From: Vibrio lentus
GTDB lineage: Bacteria; Pseudomonadota; Gammaproteobacteria; Enterobacterales; Vibrionaceae
Reading direction: 5' to 3'
Assembly: GCF_030409755.1 (NCBI RefSeq)
Contig: NZ_JAUFQE010000002.1
Span: 992,001 to 1,056,000, forward strand
DNA length: 64,000 nt
Numbering within the stretch: the first letter of the stretch is position 1; each line of letters starts with the position of its first letter. Positions 8,919-17,371 of the stretch are shown here, piece by piece. The notes under the pieces are model-generated. The model had not been told where the DNA came from. It ran no database searches and saw only the letters and a list, made by a program, of their open reading frames with translations. The position numbers and the translations under genes were made by a program.

Positions 8919-9757
8919 TGTTACTGGCTTCCCTTATCGTTTTGTTTTTTTCGTTACTGTTTCTGATTGTCGATTCGATTCGTAAGGAGCAAAGACATAA
9001 GAAGGTTGCGCTCTATATCGGAGATCATTCTGCTCGTGCGCCGTCGCGCGTAAATCGCTTTTTTGTTCGTTTTGGCAAAGAACATCGACAAGAACTCGAG
9101 CAAAAAATGATTGAGGCGGGTTACTACAACACGGACTGGGCCAAATTCTATTTTCCGGCCAAGTTGTTGGTATTAGCGTTGGTTTCTGGCTTGGTGCTGT
9201 TAGGGGATATGACACCCACCAACAAACTGATCGTGGTTATTTTCTCGCTGATTGGCGTCATTGTCGTCCCAGATACAATGCTGCAAATGCGACGTAAGAT
9301 GTTGATCAGTAGAACCTCAGCTCAACTGCCGTATCTGCTCGACATGATGTCGGTATGTGTTCAAACCGGTATGACGATTGAAGCGGCGCTGGTTTATTTG
9401 GGCAAAGAGCTTGCTGAATTCGATTCAGACCTTTGTTACCAAATTAAGCGCACATCCGATTCAGCGAAAATACACGGACTGGAAAAGGCGCTCAATGATC
9501 TGAGTGAACGTATTCCAACGCCTCCAGTACGAAGCTTTGTTCTGACCATCATTCAAAACCTGCAATACGGCACATCCGTGGCTCAGGTGCTAAGTGATCT
9601 CGCAGAGGACATGCGAAAAGTCCAAATTCTTACGGTTGAGGAAAAGGTCGGTAAGCTCTCCGCGAAGATGAGTGTCCCTTTGATCCTTTTCATCATGTTC
9701 CCGATCGTCATCTTGATTCTCGCGCCGAGCATCATGCAAATGACATTGAACATATAG
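8915..9757 (+). CDS. tadC: Flp pilus platform protein TadC
   Basis: This protein of about 280 residues is the partner of TadB. It has membrane helices near residues 2-22, 85-130 and at the C-terminus, plus a GspF-type domain (LPYLLDMMSVCVQTGMTIEAAL). The frame opens earlier at 8888, but the ATG at 8915 is preceded by GAGGAG and overlaps the tadB stop in an ATGA junction, so I use it. Confidence 0.92.
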   Translation: MMLLASLIVLFFSLLFLIVDSIRKEQRHKKVALYIGDHSARAPSRVNRFFVRFGKEHRQELEQKMIEAGYYNTDWAKFYFPAKLLVLALVSGLVLLGDMTPTNKLIVVIFSLIGVIVVPDTMLQMRRKMLISRTSAQLPYLLDMMSVCVQTGMTIEAALVYLGKELAEFDSDLCYQIKRTSDSAKIHGLEKALNDLSERIPTPPVRSFVLTIIQNLQYGTSVAQVLSDLAEDMRKVQILTVEEKVGKLSAKMSVPLILFIMFPIVILILAPSIMQMTLNI

Positions 9758-9768
9758 GGAGACGACAA

Positions 9769-10506
9769 GTGATTGGAAAACGTTTTTGTCTGATTTTGTT
9801 GTCGATGAGTGTGCTGGCGGGTTGTCAATCGGCCCCTTCACCACAAAACCAGCAGCTTGGCGACGTGACTAGCATGGAAAAAGTGAAGAACTATGACGGC
9901 TTGATTAGTTATTACAAAACCGAGCTAGGGCAGGGTTCCGAAGACCCAGAGGTAAAAGAGAAACTGGCATGGGCATATTTTCATAAAGGGGATATCGAGT
10001 CGGCAGACTTCTATGTTCAGCATTTGCAAAAAGAGGGGTTTGAAAACCCCAACTTGTACCAGTTAGAAGGGCAAGTATTTGATGCAAGAAATGACGTTGA
10101 AAGTGCCATTGCTGCTTATATGAAGTCAGTAGATGCGGGAAACACAACAGGTCAAATTCACGTCTTACTCGGTGTGTCATACACAAAAGTTGGAAGATTT
10201 AATGAAGCTTACCAAGAACTGAATCGAGCTCGTTTACGCGGTTATGACGATGTCGTTGTTAAGAACAACATTGCGATGATTCAAATGGCGAATGGTGACT
10301 ACCAACAAGCGATAGAAACGCTAGCCCCGGTTTTAAAAGAAGACCCGGCGAATAAGATCGTTAAAGCGAACCTAGCTATCGCACTAATGAAAACCCAGCA
10401 AATCGACTCAGCCAAAAAGTTACTTAAAGGTGACTTCTCAGCGGAAGAGATCCAGAGCATCGCCGCTGAATTAACTCACTTAGGAGTTAACGATGAAGCG
10501 TCTTAA
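9769..10506 (+). CDS. tadD: Tad lipoprotein TadD with TPR repeats
   Basis: This 245-residue lipoprotein starts at a GTG behind a GGGAG site. The lipobox is VLAGC (cysteine near residue 19). The rest is tetratricopeptide-like (ARNDVESAIAAYMKSVDAGN; GRFNEAYQELNRARLRGYDD; GDYQQAIETLAPVLKEDP). TadD proteins are thought to act like pilotins for the secretin or as assembly scaffolds. The last 14 bases overlap tadE, whose ribosome-binding site lies inside tadD. Confidence 0.9.
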   Translation: MIGKRFCLILLSMSVLAGCQSAPSPQNQQLGDVTSMEKVKNYDGLISYYKTELGQGSEDPEVKEKLAWAYFHKGDIESADFYVQHLQKEGFENPNLYQLEGQVFDARNDVESAIAAYMKSVDAGNTTGQIHVLLGVSYTKVGRFNEAYQELNRARLRGYDDVVVKNNIAMIQMANGDYQQAIETLAPVLKEDPANKIVKANLAIALMKTQQIDSAKKLLKGDFSAEEIQSIAAELTHLGVNDEAS

Positions 10507-10975
10507 TAAGCAGAAGGGTGTGACGGCGATTGAGTTTGTGTTGGGTGCGCTTGTTCTGTTTTTCGCCACCTTTGCGATCTTCGAATCGAGTTACCAAATC
10601 TACGTTGTGAACATGACCGAGTATTCGCTGAGAGAAACCATCAGAAATACCAAAATATATGAAGGCGAAGGGATCAACGAGCAGTACGAAAATAAGTTCA
10701 AATCGTTAATCGAAGATGATGACAATCTATGGAGTTTCTTAATTGATAGCTCAAGGTTCTCCATCACAGGTCAGTACTTCAAAACCTATGACGATTTCGT
10801 CGCGAACAGGGGGCACTCTGATCAAGGGTTGAACTTCAATTACGACTTAGCCGAGATCACCGTGACCTACCGCTATACCCCAGTCATTAAACTGGCTGGT
10901 GCAGCGGATAGGGATATTTCAAGCACTATGGTTTTGAACTTAGAACACGAGGGGTGGGATAATGATGCGCCGTAA
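10493..10975 (+). CDS. tadE: Pseudopilin TadE
   Basis: This 160-residue protein begins with a prepilin-like leader and KGVTAIEFVLGALVLFF, the TadE N-terminal segment with cleavage after glycine and Glu at mature position 5. A periplasmic domain follows. TadE is processed by TadV and is needed for Flp pilus formation. The start overlaps tadD by 14 bases and the end overlaps tadF by 14 bases. Confidence 0.9.
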   Translation: MKRLNKQKGVTAIEFVLGALVLFFATFAIFESSYQIYVVNMTEYSLRETIRNTKIYEGEGINEQYENKFKSLIEDDDNLWSFLIDSSRFSITGQYFKTYDDFVANRGHSDQGLNFNYDLAEITVTYRYTPVIKLAGAADRDISSTMVLNLEHEGWDNDAP

Positions 10976-11522
10976 ACAACGTGTGTCTTACGCGATTCGC
11001 CAGCAAGGTTCATTTACCGTTGAATTGCTGTTCATTCTTGTGGCGTTGTGGGGTGTTTATCTGTTTGGCGCAGACTTGAGTCATCAGCTACTCGTGCGTG
11101 CCAAGCTCGATCGATCCAGCTTTGCTTTAGTCAACGTGATCAAAGAGCGTACTCGTTACTTTGATGCCGACGTGTTGGCAGGACAAAACCTACCCGTAAC
11201 TAATTCAGAGTTAGAAGACATGGCTAAAGTGGCAAGTCGAATGCTCAATACACCAGTTGATAACGTGGCGATCAAGATAGAGTCATTGACCAATAAAACG
11301 AATGTCGCTGAATTCTCAACCCGCAAGTACAGAAACTTAAATTGCCAAACCGATTCGATTCTCGAGCATGCGGGTTTAGCTCCGGTAGAAAAGGGCGTTG
11401 TGTATCCATTGTACCGAATCAGTCTTTGTGAAGAGCAAAGCTCTTGGTTCAAGCCCTTCTTCAACGGTGGTACCAGCACCACGGTTAAGATTGGCTCTTC
11501 TTCAATCATGCCTGGGAGATAA
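10962..11522 (+). CDS. tadF: Pseudopilin TadF
   Basis: This 186-residue protein has a basic leader and QQGSFTVELLFILVALWGVYLF, a prepilin-type cleavage region (G|SFTVE) and a hydrophobic helix. A periplasmic part follows with conserved-looking cysteines. Position between tadE and tadG and the N-terminal architecture fit TadF. Two adjacent ATGs (10962 and 10965) could serve as start. Confidence 0.87.
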   Translation: MMRRKQRVSYAIRQQGSFTVELLFILVALWGVYLFGADLSHQLLVRAKLDRSSFALVNVIKERTRYFDADVLAGQNLPVTNSELEDMAKVASRMLNTPVDNVAIKIESLTNKTNVAEFSTRKYRNLNCQTDSILEHAGLAPVEKGVVYPLYRISLCEEQSSWFKPFFNGGTSTTVKIGSSSIMPGR

Positions 11523-11526
11523 TGAA

Positions 11527-13089
11527 ATGAAAATGCAGCACGATCGTCATATCAATCGCCAGCATCTCAGTCTCCAAAGACAGCAAGGGGTTGCAGCGGT
11601 GTGGATGGGCTTATTGCTTGTGCCAATTATGGGCATGACCTTTTGGGCGGTTGAAGGCACACGTTATGTTCAAGAGACTAGCCGATTACGAGATTCAGCA
11701 GAGGCTGCTGCGATTGCGGTGACGATTGAAGATCAACCGGATCAGGCACGTGGGCTCGCGACCAAGTATGTCGAAAACTACGTGCGAGACATCAAATCAA
11801 CCAATTTATCAGCAGACCGAGTTCATCAAGCGGAAGACGAGGGCAATGGGGTTCTGGAATACATCCAATACACAGTGAATGCCAAGACGACGCACGACTC
11901 TTGGTTTGCGAGTAGCTTTATCCCTTCGTTTGATCAGCAGCAAGACTTAGCGGGACGTTCGTTAGCTCGGAAGTACCCTGTTTATCTTGGTGATAACAAT
12001 ATCGATATTGTTTTTGTGTCGGACTTTTCCGGTTCAATGAACGATAGATGGGGCTCAAGTCGACACATAAAAATCGACGATCTAAAGACTGCCATCGATG
12101 AAATATCCAGCAAAATTCTTTGCACATCGATTAAACAGGACTATGTCGATGGAGAGTGGAAATACGTTTGTGACGAACCGGGTGAAGATACAACCGGAGA
12201 CAAGCTGCTTAACCGAGTTGGCTTTGTGCCTTTTAACGTTCGAACGAGGGAAATCGTCTCGGGAAATCAAGCTCGTGCGACAAGCCAGCTGAGCTACAAA
12301 GATAACTATAAAACGAACGTATCACCTTATTCCTACAACGATGTTAACTGGGATTACTGGCGTACGTATTCGCAAGATTATGTACTTAGATGTGCTGGTC
12401 GCGAGTCACGTTGTCCAAATCCAAAATCGGATAATAGAAAGTACGCCAAACGTATTAAAGATGTGATTGATCTAGATCGTTACCTTGTTGCCGATGTTTA
12501 TAACTATGTAGATTTACCGACATCAGTGTCGACGATGTTTACGGACAAGTCGGGGTTACAGCCCGATTTCTATGGCGTGAGTGGAACAAAGCTATTTAAC
12601 GCGCATGGATCTTCCAATTCATCGCAGTTTTCCAACATTCGCTTATCAAACAAGCTGTCAGATTTAGACCCGATTAATTCGATGTGGGCAGACGGCGGGA
12701 CTGCGGCTTTTCAAGGTATTTTGAGAGGTTCTCAAGTGCTCCATGACGGTGATCCGAACAGTTCCGACCAAGAAGAACAGCAAGTCTACAACAAGAAAAT
12801 TAAGATGCTGCTGATTTTAAGTGACGGGCAGGAAAGCCCTGATAACGGCATCCTCAAAGGGTTAGTCGATAGAGGCATGTGTGACAAAGCAAGAGAGGAA
12901 ATACCAGGCTTATACATAGGTGTCATCGGAATTGATTTTCGAGCATCTCAGCAAAGTGGTTTTCAAGACTGCGTTGTCGACCCAAATGAAGACATTATCG
13001 ATGTATCTAACCTAGATGAATTGATTGAAAAGATAGAAGAACTCATCCGTAAAGGCTCAAAAACAAGCGGAATCACTAAGTTGTACTAG
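11527..13089 (+). CDS. tadG: TadG, pilus protein with von Willebrand factor A domain
   Basis: This protein of about 520 residues has an N-terminal TadE/TadG-like membrane segment (QQGVAAVWMGLLLVPIMGMTFW). A vWA domain follows, whose MIDAS motif DFSGS is at residues 166-170. The second half includes ILSDGQESPDNG and a C-terminal helix rich in E/I. TadG anchors or stabilises the pilus in the envelope. The frame is open from 11398, but the ATG at 11527 has a GGGAG site just upstream and gives the typical N-terminus. Several cysteines inside the vWA part suggest periplasmic disulfides. Confidence 0.9.
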   Translation: MKMQHDRHINRQHLSLQRQQGVAAVWMGLLLVPIMGMTFWAVEGTRYVQETSRLRDSAEAAAIAVTIEDQPDQARGLATKYVENYVRDIKSTNLSADRVHQAEDEGNGVLEYIQYTVNAKTTHDSWFASSFIPSFDQQQDLAGRSLARKYPVYLGDNNIDIVFVSDFSGSMNDRWGSSRHIKIDDLKTAIDEISSKILCTSIKQDYVDGEWKYVCDEPGEDTTGDKLLNRVGFVPFNVRTREIVSGNQARATSQLSYKDNYKTNVSPYSYNDVNWDYWRTYSQDYVLRCAGRESRCPNPKSDNRKYAKRIKDVIDLDRYLVADVYNYVDLPTSVSTMFTDKSGLQPDFYGVSGTKLFNAHGSSNSSQFSNIRLSNKLSDLDPINSMWADGGTAAFQGILRGSQVLHDGDPNSSDQEEQQVYNKKIKMLLILSDGQESPDNGILKGLVDRGMCDKAREEIPGLYIGVIGIDFRASQQSGFQDCVVDPNEDIIDVSNLDELIEKIEELIRKGSKTSGITKLY

Positions 13090-13097
13090 AGGAAAAT

Positions 13098-13736
13098 ATG
13101 AAAAAGTTAATGATCAGTTCAATCGTCATATCGACATTGCAATTTAGTCTTATCGCTCATGCAGAAGAAGGTATCAGTACTTATTGCGACACTGCGTTCA
13201 GTGAATATCAACACAGTGTTACGGTTGACGATGTCGTTGGCATTGCACAGCACAGACAGGGCTTTTTACAAATAGAGCAGCCGTCTGACAGCAGTGAGCT
13301 AAAACAAGCGTTAGCAGGTCAATCCAATCTAGGTATGAACCAGTCAGGATGTAAGACTTGGATCAGTAACCAAGAACGTCAAGGGTTATTAGCACGCCTT
13401 CATTTTGGATTTGACCAACACAACTTAACGCCGATGGGCAGTAAAGCTCTGAGTCAACTTGCAGGCGAGTTAAAGACTAACGGCAGTGCGATTACGGTGG
13501 ATGGACACACTGATAGCACTGGCGAAGCAGGTTACAACCAAGCATTGGGGCTTCAAAGAGCGCTGACGACGTCGGACGGTTTAATCGCGGATGGTGTCGA
13601 GAAAAATCGCCTTGTGATTCGTTCGTTTGGTGAAAGTAAGCCTATTGCCTCCAACGCAACGTCAGAGGGTAGAGCCAAGAATCGACGCTCCGAGATTTGG
13701 GCTTCTGAAAACGATAGCGTTGAATTAGAAAATTAG
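13098..13736 (+). CDS. OmpA-family peptidoglycan-binding protein of the tad operon
   Basis: This 212-residue protein has a signal peptide (residues 1-22, ending near LIAHA) and a C-terminal OmpA-like domain. The motifs are LHFGFDQHNLTPMGSKAL, VDGHTDSTGEAGYNQALGLQRA and NRRSEIW; the last region has the Asp/Arg pattern that binds diaminopimelate in peptidoglycan. It would tie the outer part of the pilus machine to the cell wall. It lies eight bases after tadG with an AGAGGAAA ribosome-binding site and is the last gene of the compact tad run. Confidence 0.88.
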   Translation: MKKLMISSIVISTLQFSLIAHAEEGISTYCDTAFSEYQHSVTVDDVVGIAQHRQGFLQIEQPSDSSELKQALAGQSNLGMNQSGCKTWISNQERQGLLARLHFGFDQHNLTPMGSKALSQLAGELKTNGSAITVDGHTDSTGEAGYNQALGLQRALTTSDGLIADGVEKNRLVIRSFGESKPIASNATSEGRAKNRRSEIWASENDSVELEN

Positions 13737-13858
13737 GATGTTGGGGTTGGTTGTTGCTTGGCAATAGCCACCCTAAATTATCGCTTTTAGAATTTTGTTG
13801 TAACGGACTCTAATGAATATTCAATCAAGTTTAACTGTCTGACACTAAAGAAATATTA

Positions 13859-14800
13859 ATGCTTTTTGATAAAATCTCTTCTGAAGGGATGGAAAAAAAT
13901 ATCGATATAGATACGTGGGTATCTATATTGGATAACATACGAGACATAATGGATGCATCTAATGCAGGCATCATTATGATCTCTGATTTGAGTTGTTCTG
14001 GTTCTGAAAGTGTTTGGAGTTCCTCGAACGTATCGTGCAACCAGCACAAGAGCAGAATTAGCTGCTTTTGTGAGTATGTGCATAACGAAAATCGCACGGT
14101 CTATTTGAGTGGTCACGCTGGTGGAGAATACGTTTCTGCAAAGGGAGCAGATGCCTATAAGTCTTTTTGCGGTGTTCCGGTAAGAGATATCGATGGCGAA
14201 GTGTTTGCGGTGCTTTTGGTGTTTGATTTGAGCCCAACAACGTATACGCAAAGCCAAGTTAACTTGATTGAAAACATTTCAACCTTGCTGCGTTCCGAAA
14301 TCCTATTAAAAGAAGAGAGTCGGATTTTATACAAAAACAGTCACTTTGATATCATGACAACGCTGCTTAATCGAAGGGGCTTTTTTCATGAATTCAACAA
14401 AGCAAACATCAGCGACGGAGAGATTGTTTGTTTGTATTTCGACTTGGATAATTTGAAGTACATCAATGATACCTATGGCCACTTCAAAGGTGATGACTAT
14501 ATCTCTGGCTTTGCGTCATGTATAAAAAACAATTCAAAGTACAACATCATATCGGCCAGAGTCGGTGGTGATGAATTCATCGTCGTCATACATTCAGAAG
14601 AAACTGGTTATGCTTCTGAGTTAGTTAATAAAATTCACGCTGAATTCGATGACTTCATTGAAGGTTTTCGTTGCGATGATGAGGTTCCGCTCGGTTTTTC
14701 ATATGGCTGTGGTACTGCAGACTCTCGAAGCTTCAATATCATCAATCTAATAAAGTCGTCCGATGAAAACATGTACCTCAACAAGAAGAACAAGATTTAG
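13859..14800 (+). CDS. GAF-like plus GGDEF diguanylate cyclase
   Basis: This 313-residue cytoplasmic protein has an N-terminal GAF-like sensor (residues 10-150) with several cysteines, and a C-terminal GGDEF domain. The active-site motif VGGDEF is intact, as are FDLDNLKYINDTYGH (metal and substrate binding) and GFSYGCG. It should make c-di-GMP from two GTP. No RxxD inhibitory site is obvious upstream of GGDEF. It follows the tad operon by 122 bp in the same direction, so it may couple c-di-GMP to pilus use; that is inferred from position. Confidence 0.87.
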   Translation: MLFDKISSEGMEKNIDIDTWVSILDNIRDIMDASNAGIIMISDLSCSGSESVWSSSNVSCNQHKSRISCFCEYVHNENRTVYLSGHAGGEYVSAKGADAYKSFCGVPVRDIDGEVFAVLLVFDLSPTTYTQSQVNLIENISTLLRSEILLKEESRILYKNSHFDIMTTLLNRRGFFHEFNKANISDGEIVCLYFDLDNLKYINDTYGHFKGDDYISGFASCIKNNSKYNIISARVGGDEFIVVIHSEETGYASELVNKIHAEFDDFIEGFRCDDEVPLGFSYGCGTADSRSFNIINLIKSSDENMYLNKKNKI

Positions 14801-14817
14801 ATATTGGTGACAGCTGT

Positions 14818-14843
14818 AAAAAAGCCCACTGGATGTGGGCTTT
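14818..14843 (-). terminator. Bidirectional terminator between GGDEF gene and purA
   Basis: AAAGCCCAC (14821-14829) pairs with GTGGGCTTT (14835-14843). Read on the minus strand it ends in a run of six T, so it mainly terminates purA; on the plus strand it lies 18 bases past the GGDEF stop. Confidence 0.75.
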
Positions 14844-14873
14844 GATGTAGATGTAGATGTCGATGTAGATATA
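14844..14873. repeat. Imperfect hexanucleotide repeat
   Basis: Five tandem copies of GATGTA (two exact, then GATGTC, GATGTA, GATATA) lie between the terminator and the purA stop codon. They sit in the 3' untranslated part of purA, so an effect on expression is not expected. Confidence 0.7.
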
Positions 14874-14886
14874 GTAGCTTTCTAAA

Positions 14887-16146
14887 CTAGCCTCGAATGA
14901 TCATTTGCTCGCGCTCTGGACCAACCGATACCATTACAATTGGCACGCCCATCAACTTTTCGATGCGAGTTACGTAATCTTGTGCTGCTTGAGGAAGGCT
15001 CTCAAACGTGCGGCAACCCGTGATGTCTTCATCCCAGCCAGCCATATCTTCATATACAGGTTTTAGCTCAGCCGTTTGTGGCCAAATCGGGTTCTCAGTG
15101 TGTTCACCTGAGTAAGCTGTACAAATCTTAAGTTCAGATAAACCAGACAGGCAATCGATTTTAGTCAGTGCGATTTCAGTCGCGGCTTGCAGGTCAACGC
15201 CATTGCGAGTTGCTACAGCATCAAAGTAACCCATATCACGTGGGCGACCCGTTGTTGCACCATACTCGTTTGAGCTTTCGCGGAAGCTGTCTTGCTCTTC
15301 CATTGCTGTAACTAGCGTGCCTGTACCAACAGACGAGCTGAACGATTTAGCAACGGCAATTACACGCTCAGGGCGAAGGGCAGGTAAGCCACTACCGATA
15401 CCCGCGTAAGCTGCGGTTACATTCGAAGACGTCGTCCAAGGGTATTCGCCGTAGACAAGGTCACGGCCTGCACCAAGTTGAGCTTCAAACAGTAGGTTCG
15501 CGTCTTGTGATTGCAGTGCTTTAAGCGGCTCAGTCACGTTGCAAATGAATGGGCGCCAAGCTTTAGTCACTTCAAGTAGCCACTCTGTCATTTCAGAAGC
15601 AGTCTGAGTGAAATCACATTGAGGGTATAGCGCTTTAAGTTGAGGCATCTTCCAATCAAGTAAGAATTGAATGCGCTGCTCTAAAATCTCAGGTTGATTC
15701 AGCCAACCTACAAGAATGCCTTTCTTCATCACACGATCGCCGTACGCTGGTGCAATACCTTGACGTGTTGAACCGTAAGCGCCGTCACCTAAACGTTCTT
15801 CTTCAAGCGTATCTTCAAGGGCGTGTAAAGGCAGGCACAGTGTCGCACGGTCTGAAATCGCCATTTTCACTTTGATACCAGCCGCTTGTACTTCTGCAAT
15901 TTCTTCAGTTAGTGCTGCAGGGCTGATTACCATGCCAGGGCCAAGAACCGCTGTACAATCAGGATTAAAAATACCACTCGGTAGTTGGTGCAGTTTGAAT
16001 GTACCGAAGTCGTTTACTACGGTATGACCAGCATTGTTTCCGCCTTGAAAGCGAATGCTAGCAGAAGCTTGGTCTGCTAAAAAATCAACGATACGGCCTT
16101 TGCCCTCGTCGCCCCAGTTTGCGCCCACAACAACTATAGATGGCAT
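14887..16146 (-). CDS. purA: Adenylosuccinate synthetase
   Basis: This 419-residue enzyme joins IMP and aspartate using GTP, the first step from IMP to AMP. GDEGKGRIVDFL carries Asp13 and NNAGHTVV carries His41, the catalytic pair in the Escherichia coli numbering. STRQGIAPAYGDRVMKKG and GATTGRPRDMGYFDAV are also typical. The open frame extends to 16245, but MPSIVVVGANWGDEG at 16146 is the family N-terminus. At 419 residues it is a little shorter than the housekeeping form (about 432). Its solitary place beside a divergent LysR gene suggests a second, specialised paralog; a main purA would be elsewhere. Confidence 0.9.
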   Translation of the reverse strand: MPSIVVVGANWGDEGKGRIVDFLADQASASIRFQGGNNAGHTVVNDFGTFKLHQLPSGIFNPDCTAVLGPGMVISPAALTEEIAEVQAAGIKVKMAISDRATLCLPLHALEDTLEEERLGDGAYGSTRQGIAPAYGDRVMKKGILVGWLNQPEILEQRIQFLLDWKMPQLKALYPQCDFTQTASEMTEWLLEVTKAWRPFICNVTEPLKALQSQDANLLFEAQLGAGRDLVYGEYPWTTSSNVTAAYAGIGSGLPALRPERVIAVAKSFSSSVGTGTLVTAMEEQDSFRESSNEYGATTGRPRDMGYFDAVATRNGVDLQAATEIALTKIDCLSGLSELKICTAYSGEHTENPIWPQTAELKPVYEDMAGWDEDITGCRTFESLPQAAQDYVTRIEKLMGVPIVMVSVGPEREQMIIRG

Positions 16147-16265
16147 AATTTTTCTCCTAACTGATTGAGAAATCATGTTAGGCCTACAAAGTGGATAAGA
16201 GAAATTAATTATCTTTATTATCTTGATAAGGATTTCATATATCATGTAAAAAACCTGGGAGGGAC

Positions 16266-17177
16266 ATGATGCTGGATATCAATTTGTTGAAAACGTTTGT
16301 AACGCTAGCGGAATATAAGCATTTCGGAAAAGCAGCCAACGCACTCCACATGACGCAACCGAACGTGAGTTTGCATCTAAAGCAGTTAGAACAACTTACA
16401 CGCATCAAGTTAATAGAGCGAAGTCCGTTTCAACTGACTCAAGCAGGCGAAAGGCTCTTAGAGACAAGTCAAAGAACGTTACTCGAACTGCAGATCTGTC
16501 AGGCCGATCTCAATGCGATTAACGATCTCAAAATAGGGACGTTAACCATTGCCGTGAGTGACATCATTTCTCGATTCTTATTGATCCGTCCTTTCCAAAA
16601 GTTTAAAGCGCAGTATCCGGGTATTGACCTTACCTTGTTGAATACCACGTCATCTCAGGCATCGAGTTTAGTTAAGAATGCTCAGGCGGATCTCGGTTTT
16701 GTGATTGCGAAAGAGCAACACAACGAGTCGCTCTATTTTACTAAGCTTCAAGAGCTTTCATGGTGTGCGTTAGGCGATGGCTTAGATATCCAAGACTCTG
16801 ATCGTTCCACTGAAAGTGATCTAACAGATGAAGGTGTAGAAGCGGAACTCACCTTGATTCTACTTGGCCACGATACGAGAACCCGCGACTTTATTGATGA
16901 AGGTTTGCCAAGCCTAAACTTACCGAGTCACAGGGTAATGGAAGTAGGGAGTGTAGACGCTCAAATCGACTGGGCAGAAGCGGGGTTTGGAGTAGCTATC
17001 ATTCCTGAGTTTGCAATATCTACTAAGCAACATCTGAAATCAAAAGTGACGCCATTAACCAACTTCTCAAGCACAAGCCTTGGTTATATCGTGAGGCAGA
17101 ACCAAGTCTTGTCTAAAGCGACCAAGCAGTTATTAGGCTGGGTGAATGATGAGATTACTCTGTTACAAAACAAATAA
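16266..17177 (+). CDS. LysR-family transcriptional regulator divergent from purA
   Basis: This protein of about 303 residues has an N-terminal DNA-binding domain (FVTLAEYKHFGKAANALHMTQ then PNVSLHLKQLEQL), a linker helix and a LysR substrate-binding domain (IGTLTIAVSDIISRFLLIRPF). Two adjacent ATGs at 16266 and 16269 follow GGGAGGGAC; the second has the better spacing. It is transcribed away from purA across about 120 bp, the usual LysR arrangement, so purA is its most likely target. The overall look is close to HdfR-type regulators. Confidence 0.85.
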   Translation: MMLDINLLKTFVTLAEYKHFGKAANALHMTQPNVSLHLKQLEQLTRIKLIERSPFQLTQAGERLLETSQRTLLELQICQADLNAINDLKIGTLTIAVSDIISRFLLIRPFQKFKAQYPGIDLTLLNTTSSQASSLVKNAQADLGFVIAKEQHNESLYFTKLQELSWCALGDGLDIQDSDRSTESDLTDEGVEAELTLILLGHDTRTRDFIDEGLPSLNLPSHRVMEVGSVDAQIDWAEAGFGVAIIPEFAISTKQHLKSKVTPLTNFSSTSLGYIVRQNQVLSKATKQLLGWVNDEITLLQNK

Positions 17178-17204
17178 ACGCCATCACTGACTTTGAGTTA
17201 CCTG

Positions 17205-17228
17205 AGCCTGCCAAGTGTGGGCTTTTTG
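17205..17228 (+). terminator. Terminator after the LysR gene
   Basis: AGCCTGC pairs with GTGGGCT (two wobble pairs) around a five-base loop and is followed by TTTTTGTG. It lies 28 bases past the stop codon. Confidence 0.55.
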
Positions 17229-17371
17229 TGTTCTGTTAATCATCGTTTTCTAGCATGCTAATTCGTAGGTGACTTCCCAAAATAAAAGGGTCGCTAATGA
17301 AGTGCTTGGTTGATACGGTATAATTCAATGATATGAAAGTTACTTTAGTACGCTAGTTTGGTAAATAGAAC

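Noticed and set aside
13856..14257. A 133-codon minus-strand frame opposite the GAF-GGDEF gene
   Set aside because: It lies antisense to a protein with an intact GGDEF active site and shows no recognisable domain.
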